Source: Variovorax paradoxus (GTDB lineage Bacteria > Pseudomonadota > Gammaproteobacteria > Burkholderiales > Burkholderiaceae_C). Taken from it: DNA of 64,000 bases. A program made the translations under genes and the position numbers. Positions 42,868-51,720 of this stretch are shown here, one piece after another (within the stretch, counting starts at the first letter, position 1; each line of letters starts with the position of its first letter). The notes under the pieces were generated by a model. It did no database searches, had not been told where the DNA came from, and worked only from the letters and a program-made list of their open reading frames with translations. The stretch is from assembly GCF_018614955.1 (NCBI RefSeq), contig NZ_JAGGNV010000035.1:1-64000 (forward strand). The letters are read 5' to 3'.

Positions 42868-43779
42868 CTAGACCGACAGCGACCCCAGGCGCGCCACCAC
42901 CATGTCGTGCAGCGCCTGTGCAGCCGCGGACAGGCTGCCCTCGCGGCGCTGCACGAGGTAGATCCTGCGCGTGAGCTGGGGCATCGGAAGCGGCCGGGTC
43001 GCGATTGTCTCGCGCCGGAACTGGTAGAGCGTGAGCGTCGGGACGACGCTGATGCCGAGGCCGGCCTCGACCATGCCCATCACGGTGGCGAGCTGCTCGA
43101 CCTCGAGCACGGTGTTCATGGCCAGCGGATGCAGCGCCGCCTCGAGCGCCTGCCGCACGCTGCTGTTGCGCGTCATGTGAATGAAGGGCCAGGGCGCCAG
43201 CTTGCGCAGCGTGAGCCGCGGCTCGGAGGCCAGCGGGTGATCGGCTCGGCACACGAGGTGAAAGCGATCGGTGCACAGAACGCGCATGCGCAGCTCGGCC
43301 GCATCCGCGACGCGTGTGCCGCCCGAAGCCAGCGCGAAATCGGCCTGGCCGCCGCGCACCAGGTCGATACAGGCATCGGACAGCTGGTCGCTCAAGACCA
43401 GCTCGATGCCCGGCCAGGTTTGGTGGAACTCCGCGAACAGCGCCGGCAGCCAGCCGGCCGCGAGCGAGGGCAGCGCCGCGACATGTACGCGCCCCTTGCG
43501 CCGCTCCACGTGATCGCCTAGGTCGCCGAGCGCACGGCCCATGTCGGCGAGCAGGCGGCGCGCCGAGGGCTCGAACAGCCGGCCCTCGGGCGTGAGCTGA
43601 ACGCTGCGCGTGTTGCGGTCGAACAGGCGCGTGCCCACCGATTCCTCGAGCGCGCGGACCAGGGTGCTGAAGGCCGGCTGGGAGAGATGGCAGGCCTCTG
43701 CAGCCCGCGTGAAGTGGCGCAGATCGGCAAGCGCGAGAAAGGCGCGCAGCTGGCGGGCGGAAAGGTCTGGGGATACCAT
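42868..43779 (-). CDS. LysR-type transcriptional regulator
   Basis: 303 residues. HTH at about 8-66 (L-R-A-F-L-A-L-A-D-L-R-H-F-T-R-A-A, then F-S-T-L-V-R-A-L-E) and a binding domain after residue 90. It diverges from the AtuA operon across a 90-base gap rich in repeats (43783-43850), which probably holds its operator. Confidence 0.92.
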   Translation of the reverse strand: MVSPDLSARQLRAFLALADLRHFTRAAEACHLSQPAFSTLVRALEESVGTRLFDRNTRSVQLTPEGRLFEPSARRLLADMGRALGDLGDHVERRKGRVHVAALPSLAAGWLPALFAEFHQTWPGIELVLSDQLSDACIDLVRGGQADFALASGGTRVADAAELRMRVLCTDRFHLVCRADHPLASEPRLTLRKLAPWPFIHMTRNSSVRQALEAALHPLAMNTVLEVEQLATVMGMVEAGLGISVVPTLTLYQFRRETIATRPLPMPQLTRRIYLVQRREGSLSAAAQALHDMVVARLGSLSV

Positions 43780-43782
43780 TGA

Positions 43783-43850
43783 TTCGATTGGTGAATGAAT
43801 CCATCCAAACTTTCGATTGTACGGATGAGATCAAAAAATCTACATTCACC
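43783..43850. promoter_or_regulatory. Operator-like region of the AtuA operon
   Basis: Two direct copies of TTCGATTG (43783-43790 and 43812-43819, 29 bases apart) and an inverted pair GGTGAATG (43790-43797) / CATTCACC (43843-43850). It lies between the LysR gene and the AtuA gene. The signals suggest several binding sites; binding is not shown. Confidence 0.45.
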
Positions 43851-43869
43851 GCATTACGAGATCGGAGAC

Positions 43870-45249
43870 ATGAGCAACTTGCCCGCTTTCCCCTTGCTGG
43901 TCGGCTGTGCGGCCGGCTTTTCGGGCGACCGCACCGATGCCGCCGGACCGGTGGTGGACACGCTGATCGCGCGCCTGCAGCACGGCCCCGCGGAGCAGCG
44001 CGCTTTCCTGATCTTCGAAACCCTGGCCGAGCGAACGCTGGCGCTGGCGCAGCTGCGCCGGCGCGCCGATCCCGAAGCGGGTTACGAGCCGCTGCTCGAC
44101 GCGATGCTGCGCCCGGTGCTTGCGCGCTGCCTGGCGCACGGCATTCGCATCGTCAGCAACTTCGGTGCGGCGAACCCGCGTGCGGCCGCCCGCCATATCG
44201 CCCGCATGGCGCGCGAGCTCGGCACTCCCGCGCCGCGCATTGCGGTGGTGGAGGGCGACGACCTGTCGGCGCCCGCACAGCGCGCGCTGCTGCGCCAACA
44301 GCTGGGCGCGGAGATGGACCGCATGCGCCTGGTCAGCGCCAACGCCTACATCGGCGCCGAACCGATCGCCGCCGCGCTCGATGCCGGCGCGCAGATCGTG
44401 GTGTGCGGGCGCGTCGCCGACCCGTCGCTGACGGTGGGCCCGGCGATGTCGCACTTCGGCTGGCGTGCCGACGACTGGGACCGGCTTGCACGCGCCACCA
44501 TGGCCGGCCATCTGCTCGAATGCGGCGCCCAGGTCTGCGGCGGCTACTTCGCCGATCCTGGATACAAGGACGTGCCGGGCCTGGAGGCGATCGGCTTCCC
44601 CGTCGCCGAGATCGACGGCGAGGGCCGCTGCGTTATCGGCAAGGCCGATGCCACGGGCGGCCTGCTCAGCGAGGCGACGGTGAAGGAGCAACTGCTCTAC
44701 GAGGTGCACGACCCGGCCGCCTACCTGACGCCCGACGTGGTGGCCGACATCGGCGAAGCCGAGGTGAGCGCCGCCGGGCTCGACCGCGTCGCGCTGGACG
44801 GCGTGCGCGGCCATGCGCGGCCTGCCGACTACAAGGTCAACGTCTGCTACGAGGGCGGTTGGCTGGCCGAAGGCGAGATCTCCTACGCCGGCGCACGCGC
44901 CGAGGCGCGGGCGCGGCTGGCCGCCGACATCCTGCGCAAGCGGCTCGCGGGCCTCGCGCTGCGGGTCGACTTGATCGGCGCGATCAGCATCTTCGCGGAC
45001 GACGCCGGCTGCATGCTCGATGCGCTGCCCGAGAGCGGCGCGCGCGACGTGCGGCTGCGCGTGGCCGCCACGCACGAGGACCGCGGCGAAGCCGAGCGGC
45101 TCACGCGCGAGGTGATGGCGCTCTACACCTGCGGCCCGGCCGGAGGCGGCGGCGTGCGCACGGCGCTCACGCCGCGGCTCAACACGCGCTCGTGCCTGTT
45201 GCCGCGGGCGCTGGTGCCGGTGCGCTTCGAGATCGTGGAGGCGGCATGA
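43870..45249 (+). CDS. AtuA-family protein (DUF1446)
   Basis: 459 residues. The protein matches the acyclic terpene utilisation AtuA family: G-C-A-A-G-F-S-G-D-R near residues 12-21, F-E-T-L-A-E-R-T-L-A, N-F-G-A-A-N-P and I-V-V-C-G-R-V-A-D-P-S-L. Its biochemistry is unknown, although AtuA is needed for citronellol or geraniol growth in Pseudomonas. GGAG precedes the ATG. It is coupled by ATGA overlap to a small partner that is fused to it in some species. Confidence 0.85.
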   Translation: MSNLPAFPLLVGCAAGFSGDRTDAAGPVVDTLIARLQHGPAEQRAFLIFETLAERTLALAQLRRRADPEAGYEPLLDAMLRPVLARCLAHGIRIVSNFGAANPRAAARHIARMARELGTPAPRIAVVEGDDLSAPAQRALLRQQLGAEMDRMRLVSANAYIGAEPIAAALDAGAQIVVCGRVADPSLTVGPAMSHFGWRADDWDRLARATMAGHLLECGAQVCGGYFADPGYKDVPGLEAIGFPVAEIDGEGRCVIGKADATGGLLSEATVKEQLLYEVHDPAAYLTPDVVADIGEAEVSAAGLDRVALDGVRGHARPADYKVNVCYEGGWLAEGEISYAGARAEARARLAADILRKRLAGLALRVDLIGAISIFADDAGCMLDALPESGARDVRLRVAATHEDRGEAERLTREVMALYTCGPAGGGGVRTALTPRLNTRSCLLPRALVPVRFEIVEAA

Positions 45250-45611
45250 CGCAAGTGCACAAGGTCGCGCTCTTCCGCGCCGCCCACGGCCGCACCGGCG
45301 ACAAGGGCAACCGCTCCAACATAAGCGTGATCGCCTGGCATCCGGAGCTCTATCCCTTGCTGGTGGCACAGCTCACGCCCGAGGCCGTGGCCGCGCAGTT
45401 CGGCCACAGGCAACCGAGCCGCGTGCAGCGCTTTCTGCTGCCGAAGCTGCACGCGATGAACTTCGTGCTCGACGACGTGCTGGACGGCGGCGTCAACGAT
45501 GCGCTGAACCTCGATGCGCACGGCAAGGCGCTGTCCTTCCTGTTGCTGGACATGTCCGTCGAGGTGCCTGCCTCGCTCGCACATCGCCTGGTCGGCCCGC
45601 CTGGCACCTGA
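45246..45611 (+). CDS. AtuA-associated small protein (AtuA C-terminal domain type)
   Basis: 121 residues: F-R-A-A-H-G-R-T-G-D-K-G-N-R-S-N-I-S at 9-26 and A-M-N-F-V-L-D-D-V-L-D-G-G-V near 69-82. These are the hallmarks of the small ferredoxin-fold-like domain that accompanies AtuA, so the two proteins probably form a complex. Translationally coupled to AtuA. Function unknown. Confidence 0.82.
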   Translation: MTQVHKVALFRAAHGRTGDKGNRSNISVIAWHPELYPLLVAQLTPEAVAAQFGHRQPSRVQRFLLPKLHAMNFVLDDVLDGGVNDALNLDAHGKALSFLLLDMSVEVPASLAHRLVGPPGT

Positions 45612-45649
45612 CTTTCCCATTCGTTCATTCGTCCAGGAGACACAACATC

Positions 45650-46615
45650 ATGATTCGCTTTCGATCCCCGACGCTGGCCTTGGCCGCGCTGCTGGCCGCC
45701 GGCGTCGCAGCGGCGCAGACCTATCCCGACAAGCCCATCACCTTCGTCGTGCCTTTCGCCGCGGGCAGCGCGACCGACCAGATCGCGCGTGCGCTCGGCA
45801 ACGGGGTGACGGTTGAAACCAAGCAACCGGTAGTGATCGACAACAAGGCCGGCGCCAGCGGCTTCATCGCCTCGCAGCAGGTCGCGAAGGCGCCGGCCGA
45901 CGGCTACACGGTGCTGATCACCACCAACACCACGCATGCCGCCAACGAGCATCTGTTCAAGAAGCTGCCCTACGACCCGGTAAAGGACTTCAGCCCAGTC
46001 GCCGCTTTGGGCAAGGGCGGACAGATCATGGTGGTGAATCCGAACTCGCCGGCCAAGACGGTGGCCGAGTTCGTCGCGCTCGCGAAGAAGGAGCCCGGCA
46101 AGCTGAGTTTCGGCAGCGGCAGCTCCTCGAGCCGGATGGCGGGCGAGCTGCTGCAGCAGCTGGCCGGCATCAAGCTGCTGCACGTGCCCTACAAGAGCAA
46201 TCCGCTCGCGGTGACCGATCTCCTGGGCGGCCAGATCGACATGATGATCACCGACACCGCGACCGGCTTGCCGCAGGTCAAGGCCGGCAAGCTGCGCGCG
46301 CTCGGCGTTTCGGGCGCGCAGCGCTCGCCGCTGGCGCCGGAGGTTCCGACCATCGCCGAGGCCGGCGTCAAGGGCTACGAGATGGGCTACTGGTTCGCGG
46401 CCTACGCGCCCGCGAAGACCCCGCCGGCGGTGGTCAAGCGGCTCAACGAACTGCTGGTGAAGGCGGCGAAGAGCGAAGCTGCGAAGACCTCCTTCTACGA
46501 GCCGAGCGGCACCGAGGTGTTCACCACCTCGCCCGAGGAGCTGGCGAAGTTCCAGGCCGCCGAGTCGCAGAAATGGGGCCGCATCGTCAAGGCGGCGGGC
46601 ATCGAGGCCGAGTAA
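45650..46615 (+). CDS. Bug/TctC-type periplasmic substrate-binding protein
   Basis: 321 residues. Signal peptide 1-23 (A-G-V-A-A-A-Q), then Y-P-D-K-P-I-T-F-V-V-P, D-N-K-A-G-A-S-G, and V-P-Y-K-S-N-P. AGGAGA precedes the ATG. Third gene of the AtuA operon, so the ligand may be the compound that AtuA helps to degrade or its ester product. No transporter membrane genes beside it. Confidence 0.92.
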   Translation: MIRFRSPTLALAALLAAGVAAAQTYPDKPITFVVPFAAGSATDQIARALGNGVTVETKQPVVIDNKAGASGFIASQQVAKAPADGYTVLITTNTTHAANEHLFKKLPYDPVKDFSPVAALGKGGQIMVVNPNSPAKTVAEFVALAKKEPGKLSFGSGSSSSRMAGELLQQLAGIKLLHVPYKSNPLAVTDLLGGQIDMMITDTATGLPQVKAGKLRALGVSGAQRSPLAPEVPTIAEAGVKGYEMGYWFAAYAPAKTPPAVVKRLNELLVKAAKSEAAKTSFYEPSGTEVFTTSPEELAKFQAAESQKWGRIVKAAGIEAE

Positions 46616-46651
46616 GCATCGCTGTCCGAAGAGACAGCCGAGGAGACAAAA

Positions 46652-48811
46652 ATGCAGACTAGAAACGAGGGACGCTGCCGCGTCCTGTGCGCAGCCGTGC
46701 TTGCGGCACTGATGACACTGGCCTGCGGTGGCGGTGGCGGCGGCATCGTTGCGCCGCCGGCGTCCGCACCCGCGGCGCCGCAGATGAAGCTGACGATCAG
46801 CGCCACCACCGACATGCCGGGCAGCTTCGGCAGCGTCGGCAGCTACGAGCAGCTCACCGGCACGATCAGCGGCGAAGTCGATCCGAAGGCCCCGAAGAAT
46901 GCCGTGATCCAGGACCTGGATCTCGCGCCGGTCAATGCGCGCGGCATGGTCGAGTACAGCGCCGATTTCGTGATGCTCAAGCCCAAGGACATGAGCAAGG
47001 CCAGCGGCGTGCTGCGATACGACGCGCCGAACCGCGGCAACATCCTGACGATGCCGAATCTCACGGCCAATCCCAGCGATGCGGTGTTCTTCGAGCGCGG
47101 CTACGTGTGGATGTTCTCGGCCTGGCAAGGCGACGTTCCGAAGAGCTCGCCGCAGCGTTTGACGGTCACGGTCCCGGTCGCGAAGAACAAGGACGGTTCG
47201 TCGATCACGGGGCCCTACGCGACCGAGCTGCTGACCTCGGCAGCCGCGCCTTCGCTCAGCCTGCCCGGCGGCGTGTTCAACGGCACGATGATTCCGTATG
47301 CGCCCGCGAGCCTCGACAACACGCAAACCGGCTATCTGCTGACTCGCCGCGTGAACGAGACCGACCCGCGGATCGCGATCCCCGCCGCGGACTGGAAGTT
47401 CGCAAGCTGCAACGCCACCGACAACCCATTCCCCGGCCAGGCGGATCCCGCGCGCATCTGCCTGAAGGGCGGTTTCCAGCCGAACATGTTGTACGAGCTC
47501 CAGTACGTCGCGAAGGATCCCAAGGTGATGGGCGTCGGCCTCGCGGCGCTGCGCGACACGATCGCCTTTTTCAGGACCCAGCAGGCCGATTCGGCCGGCA
47601 CCCCGAATCCGATCGCCGGCAAGATCCTCCATGCGATCGGGCAGGGCACCTCGCAATCGGGCAATGCGATGAAGACCTTCCTGCACCTGGGCTTCAATCA
47701 GCGGCTGGACGGCGGACAGGTCTTCGAGGGCATCTACGCGCATGTCGCGGCGCGCCAGACCAACATCAACACGCGCTTCGCGGTGCCGGGCGGCGGCGGG
47801 GGCTTGCGCACCGACCACCGCGCCTTCGGCCAGACCGCGCCGAGGGGCCTGGCGGCCGACTATGCCGACGCGATCTCGGGCCGCACGGGCGGCGTGATGA
47901 AGCGCTGCACCGAGACCGCCACCTGTCCGAAATTCTTCCTCGGCCTCTCGGGCACGGAGTTCTGGCAGCTGCAAGGCTCGCCGGTGCTGACCGATGCCCT
48001 GGGTGCCTCGGACCTCGTCCAGCCGGCCAATGCGCGCATCTACTACTACGCGAGCACGCAGCACGGCAGCGGCACGGGAAGCCTGGCGACCGGGATCAAT
48101 TTCAGTCCGACGTCGGCGGTGTATCCGATCGGCTCGATGACGGACCACGCCGATACCTTCCGCGCCTTGTTCATCGACTTGGAGGATTGGATCGTCAAGA
48201 ACCTCGCGCCGCCCGACAGCCAGGTGCCGAAAGTCGCCGACGGCACGCTGGTGCGGCCCGACCAGCTGGTGTTCCCGACCATCGCGGGCACCACCTGGCC
48301 GCTCGCGGGCGGCGGCGCGCCGACGGTGATTCCGGCCTTCAACTACCTGGCGCGCTACAACGGCTTTCCGCTGCTCGACTACGGCCCGCAGTACAGGCCG
48401 CAGGACGAGTCCGGCATCCCGACGGTGGTACCGCCGTCGTACATGGGCAAGGACTACGCGATCCTGGTGCCGCAGGTCGACTCGGGCACCGGTCTTACCA
48501 AGGCCGGCATCCGTGGCGTCGACGTGCAGGCGCCGCTCGGCACCAGCCTCGAGTTCAACTATGTGGCCACGCCCGGCATCGTCGATCTGCTGAACCTGTC
48601 GGGCAGCTTCATCCCCTTCCACAAGACCGAGGCGGCGCGCATCGCGGCCGGCGACACGCGGCCATCGATCGAATCGCTGTACGGCAACCAGGCCGGTTTC
48701 GTGGCCGCGGTGACCGGCGCGGCCAACAGCCTGGTGGCCGAGCGCTTCCTGCTGCAGCGCGATGCGGACCGGAGAATCGCGCGGGCTCAGGGCACCGTGG
48801 TGCTGCCCTGA
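46652..48811 (+). CDS. Lipoprotein alpha/beta hydrolase domain protein (Abhydrolase_10 type)
   Basis: 719 residues. A lipoprotein signal ends in T-L-A-C25 followed by six Gly, so the protein is probably anchored in the outer or inner membrane facing the periplasm. The hydrolase motif G-T-S-Q-S-G-N (332-338) followed by F-L-H-L-G-F-N fits this family; S336 or S334 is the likely nucleophile. It is last in the AtuA/Bug operon (36 bases gap), suggesting that it releases the imported acid from an ester outside the membrane. Substrate not known. Confidence 0.82.
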   Translation: MQTRNEGRCRVLCAAVLAALMTLACGGGGGGIVAPPASAPAAPQMKLTISATTDMPGSFGSVGSYEQLTGTISGEVDPKAPKNAVIQDLDLAPVNARGMVEYSADFVMLKPKDMSKASGVLRYDAPNRGNILTMPNLTANPSDAVFFERGYVWMFSAWQGDVPKSSPQRLTVTVPVAKNKDGSSITGPYATELLTSAAAPSLSLPGGVFNGTMIPYAPASLDNTQTGYLLTRRVNETDPRIAIPAADWKFASCNATDNPFPGQADPARICLKGGFQPNMLYELQYVAKDPKVMGVGLAALRDTIAFFRTQQADSAGTPNPIAGKILHAIGQGTSQSGNAMKTFLHLGFNQRLDGGQVFEGIYAHVAARQTNINTRFAVPGGGGGLRTDHRAFGQTAPRGLAADYADAISGRTGGVMKRCTETATCPKFFLGLSGTEFWQLQGSPVLTDALGASDLVQPANARIYYYASTQHGSGTGSLATGINFSPTSAVYPIGSMTDHADTFRALFIDLEDWIVKNLAPPDSQVPKVADGTLVRPDQLVFPTIAGTTWPLAGGGAPTVIPAFNYLARYNGFPLLDYGPQYRPQDESGIPTVVPPSYMGKDYAILVPQVDSGTGLTKAGIRGVDVQAPLGTSLEFNYVATPGIVDLLNLSGSFIPFHKTEAARIAAGDTRPSIESLYGNQAGFVAAVTGAANSLVAERFLLQRDADRRIARAQGTVVLP

Positions 48812-48826
48812 GCGAGAAGAGCCGGA

Positions 48827-50182
48827 TCAGGCGGTCTCTGCGAGCGCGTCGCCCAGCGCATTGACCAGGCGGTCGATCTCGGCCTTCTCGGCGATGAAGG
48901 GCGGCGCGAGCTGGATGGTGTCGCCGCCGTAGCGCACGTAGAAGCCCTTCTTCCAGCAGTTCATCGCGATCTCGTAGGGCCGGCGTGCCGGTTCGCCCGG
49001 CAAGGCAGCGATCGTGAGGCCGGCGGCCAGGCCGAAGTTGCGGATGTCGGCCACGTGCTTGCTGCCCTTGAGGCTGTGCACGGCGTTCTCGAAATGCGGC
49101 GCCAGTGCCTTCGCGCGGCCGGGCATGTCTTCCTTCTGCAGCACGTCGAGCGCGGCGATGCCGGCCGCGCAGGCTACCGGATGCGCCGAGTAGGTGTAGC
49201 CGTGCGGAAACTCGAGCATGTAGTCGGGGCCGCCGGCGTCCATGAAGGTGTCGTAGATCTCCTTGCTCGCGATCACCGCGCCCAGCGGCTGCGCGCCGTT
49301 GGTGACCTGCTTGGCCACGTTCATGATGTCGGGCACCACGCCGAAGGCATCGGCGCCGGTGAGCGCGCCGCAGCGGCCGAAGCCGGTGATGACCTCGTCG
49401 AAGATCAAGAGGATGTTGTGGGCGGTGCAGATCTCGCGCAGCCGCTGCAGGTAGCCGCGCGGCGGGATCACCACGCCGGCCGAGCCCGCGAAGGGCTCGA
49501 CGATCACGGCCGCGATGTTCGATGCATCGTGCAGCGCGATCAGATCGAGCAGGCGTTCGGCCAGTTCGGCGCCGTGCTCGGGCATGCCGCGCGAGAAGGC
49601 GTTGGATGCGAGCTGCGTGTGCGGCAGGTGGGCCGCTTCCACGCCCTGGCCGAAGAGCTTGCGGTTGGCGCCGATGCCGCCGACCGAGATGCCGCCGAAG
49701 TTGACGCCGTGATAGCCCTTCTCGCGGCCGATCAGGCGCGTCTTGCCCGCGAGGCCCTTGGTGCGCCAGTAGGCGCGCGCCATCTTGAGCGAGGTGTCTG
49801 CGGCCTCGGAACCCGAGCCGGTGAAGAACACGTAGTCGAGCCCGGCGGGCGTCAGTTCCTTGAGCTTGTTGGCGAGCTCGAAGGACAGCGGGTGGCCGTG
49901 TTGGAAGGCCGGCGCGTAGTCGAGCTTGGCGATCTGGCGGCTCACGGCCTCGGTGATCTCGGGGCGGCCGTGGCCCAGGCCCGAGCACCACAGGCCCGAG
50001 AGGCCGTCGAAGATCTTGCGGCCGTCGCCATCGGTGAAATAGGCGCCCTTGGCCTCCACGATCATGCGCGGGTCGGCCTTGAAGTTGCGGTTGCCGGTAT
50101 AGGGCATCCAGTGCGCGTCGAGCCAGGCGGCGTCGGTGCGCGGGGCAGGGTTCGGTTCGAGGGCGGTCGATGCAGTGCTCAT
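48827..50182 (-). CDS. Class III aminotransferase (beta-alanine/omega-amino acid:pyruvate type)
   Basis: 451 residues, PLP fold type I. PLP lysine K291 in N-V-A-K-Q-V-T-N-G, D262 in F-D-E-V-I-T-G-F-G-R, and T-G-S-G-S-E-A-A-D near 121-129 for the phosphate. The N-terminus (H-W-M-P-Y-T-G-N-R-N-F) fits omega-amino acid:pyruvate aminotransferases. The ATG at 50182 was taken because the family start lies there. Convergent with the lipoprotein hydrolase; divergent from a LysR that may control it. Amine donor not certain. Confidence 0.9.
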   Translation of the reverse strand: MSTASTALEPNPAPRTDAAWLDAHWMPYTGNRNFKADPRMIVEAKGAYFTDGDGRKIFDGLSGLWCSGLGHGRPEITEAVSRQIAKLDYAPAFQHGHPLSFELANKLKELTPAGLDYVFFTGSGSEAADTSLKMARAYWRTKGLAGKTRLIGREKGYHGVNFGGISVGGIGANRKLFGQGVEAAHLPHTQLASNAFSRGMPEHGAELAERLLDLIALHDASNIAAVIVEPFAGSAGVVIPPRGYLQRLREICTAHNILLIFDEVITGFGRCGALTGADAFGVVPDIMNVAKQVTNGAQPLGAVIASKEIYDTFMDAGGPDYMLEFPHGYTYSAHPVACAAGIAALDVLQKEDMPGRAKALAPHFENAVHSLKGSKHVADIRNFGLAAGLTIAALPGEPARRPYEIAMNCWKKGFYVRYGGDTIQLAPPFIAEKAEIDRLVNALGDALAETA

Positions 50183-50273
50183 GGGCGTTTCCGAAGGTGA
50201 TGGGAATGCGTCGATTGTTCGCACCGCCTTCAGTGTGGAGAATGGCGCAATATCAATCTTCACTTGACGATCC

Positions 50274-51272
50274 ATGCAAGTAAAAGCGTTGCGCGAAAGC
50301 GCCGCCAGGAGCCGCGCCGTGCTCGGCCAGCTGAGCGACATGGACCTGCGCCTGCTGAAGGTGTTCAAGAGCGTGGTCGAGTGCGGCGGCATGGCGGCCG
50401 CCGAGCTGGAGCTCAACATCGGCACCTCCACCGTGAGCCGGCATGTGAAGGATCTCGAAACCCGGCTCGGCCTGGTGCTGTGCCGGCGCGGGCGGGCCGG
50501 CTTCTCGCTCACCGCCGAAGGGCAGCGCGTCTACGACGAGACGCTGCGCCTGCTCGCCTCGGTGGACGCCTTCCGCGGCAGCATCGACGACATCCACAAC
50601 CGCATGGGCGGGCAGCTCGAGGTGGCGCTGTTCGACAAGACGGCGAGCAATCCGCAGGCGCGCATCAGCGAAGCCATCGCGCGCTTCACGCAGCTCGCCC
50701 CCGAGGTGAACCTGAGCGTGCACGTGGGGTCGATCAGCGCCATCGAGCAGGGCGTGCTGGAGGGCAAGTTCCAGATCGGCATCATTCCGGCGCACCGCAC
50801 GTCGAAGAGCCTGGTCTACGCCGACCTGTTCGGCGAGACGATGGTGCTGTACTGCGGCGCGGGGCATCCGCTCTTCGACAGCAGCCACGCGAAGCTGAGC
50901 TGGGCGCGGCTGCGCGAGCATCACTTCGCCGGGCTCGGCTACCACTCGCCCAACATGCAGCTCAGCCATCGCGCGAAGCTCACGCGCAAGGCCACCGGCT
51001 TCGACCAGGAGGCGATCGCGACCCTGATCCTCTCCGGGCGCTTTCTCGGCTTCCTGCCGGACCACTATGCGCAGGCCTTCGAGCAGCGCGGCCTCATGAA
51101 GGCCGTGCTGCCGGCGCGCTTCAACTACGCCTGCCGCTTCGTCAGCGTGCTGCGTCGTTCGCCCAAGCCTTCGCGCGCGGTGCTGGCTTTTCAGGGCTGT
51201 CTTGCGGCAGCGCATGCGCGTCAGGCGAGCCGATCCACAGGCTTTCCGGACTTGAAGCCGATGAATCGCTAG
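50274..51272 (+). CDS. LysR-type transcriptional regulator
   Basis: 332 residues, with about 20 extra residues before the HTH (L-S-D-M-D-L-R-L-L-K-V-F at about 20-31, then T-S-T-V-S-R-H-V-K-D-L-E). Effector domain from about 110. Divergent from the aminotransferase across 91 bases, so that gene is the likely target. An internal ATG near residue 23 (50340) is a possible start. Confidence 0.9.
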   Translation: MQVKALRESAARSRAVLGQLSDMDLRLLKVFKSVVECGGMAAAELELNIGTSTVSRHVKDLETRLGLVLCRRGRAGFSLTAEGQRVYDETLRLLASVDAFRGSIDDIHNRMGGQLEVALFDKTASNPQARISEAIARFTQLAPEVNLSVHVGSISAIEQGVLEGKFQIGIIPAHRTSKSLVYADLFGETMVLYCGAGHPLFDSSHAKLSWARLREHHFAGLGYHSPNMQLSHRAKLTRKATGFDQEAIATLILSGRFLGFLPDHYAQAFEQRGLMKAVLPARFNYACRFVSVLRRSPKPSRAVLAFQGCLAAAHARQASRSTGFPDLKPMNR

Positions 51273-51365
51273 CCTGCGCCGACAGGCTCGCGCGCAATCC
51301 ACGTCTCCTTCCTACAGATTGCACGCGTACTCTGACGTAGCTTTAGGCTATAGGAGCAAGCCGTC

Positions 51366-51518
51366 ATGACCAATCCGAAACTGCCACCTGACGATCCCAT
51401 CCAGCTACCGGTCGAACCGGAATTTCCGACAAACGACGCGCCGGCGAATCCTCACACGGATGAAGGCGAGCCTGGCGCGGACGAGAACGGAGCAGGCTTC
51501 GTCAAGCCGAAACTCTGA
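51366..51518 (+). CDS. Small acidic proline-rich protein
   Basis: 50 residues, rich in Pro, Asp, Glu and Asn (L-P-P-D-D-P-I-Q-L-P-V-E-P-E-F-P), with no hydrophobic core, so probably unstructured. AGGAG lies about 10 bases upstream. A possible -35-like TTGCAC lies near 51322, but the spacing to a -10 is unclear. The 202 bases after it (51519-51720) show no firm gene. Confidence 0.45.
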   Translation: MTNPKLPPDDPIQLPVEPEFPTNDAPANPHTDEGEPGADENGAGFVKPKL

Positions 51519-51720
51519 CCGCCATCGATGCGCCGACCATCGGGCCCGCACCGGTACGACGATCCCGCGGTGGTCCTGCGGGTGACCGAAAAAGGCCGCG
51601 CGCCGATGAGCGCGGCGAGCGGCTGAGCCGGACAGACATGGCGGGTGCCCGCAGGGGCATGCGACCAGCCAGAGCGACCGCATCCGGTCCGCGAATGCGT
51701 GGAAAATCCACGCTCTCGCT

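Noticed and set aside
45350-48622. A 1090-codon minus-strand frame opposite the binding protein and lipoprotein hydrolase
   Set aside because: Both plus-strand genes have clear families and signals; the antisense frame is Arg/His-rich with none.
51528-51626. A 32-codon ORF between the small acidic protein and dusA
   Set aside because: No Shine-Dalgarno sequence and biased composition; too little to call a gene.
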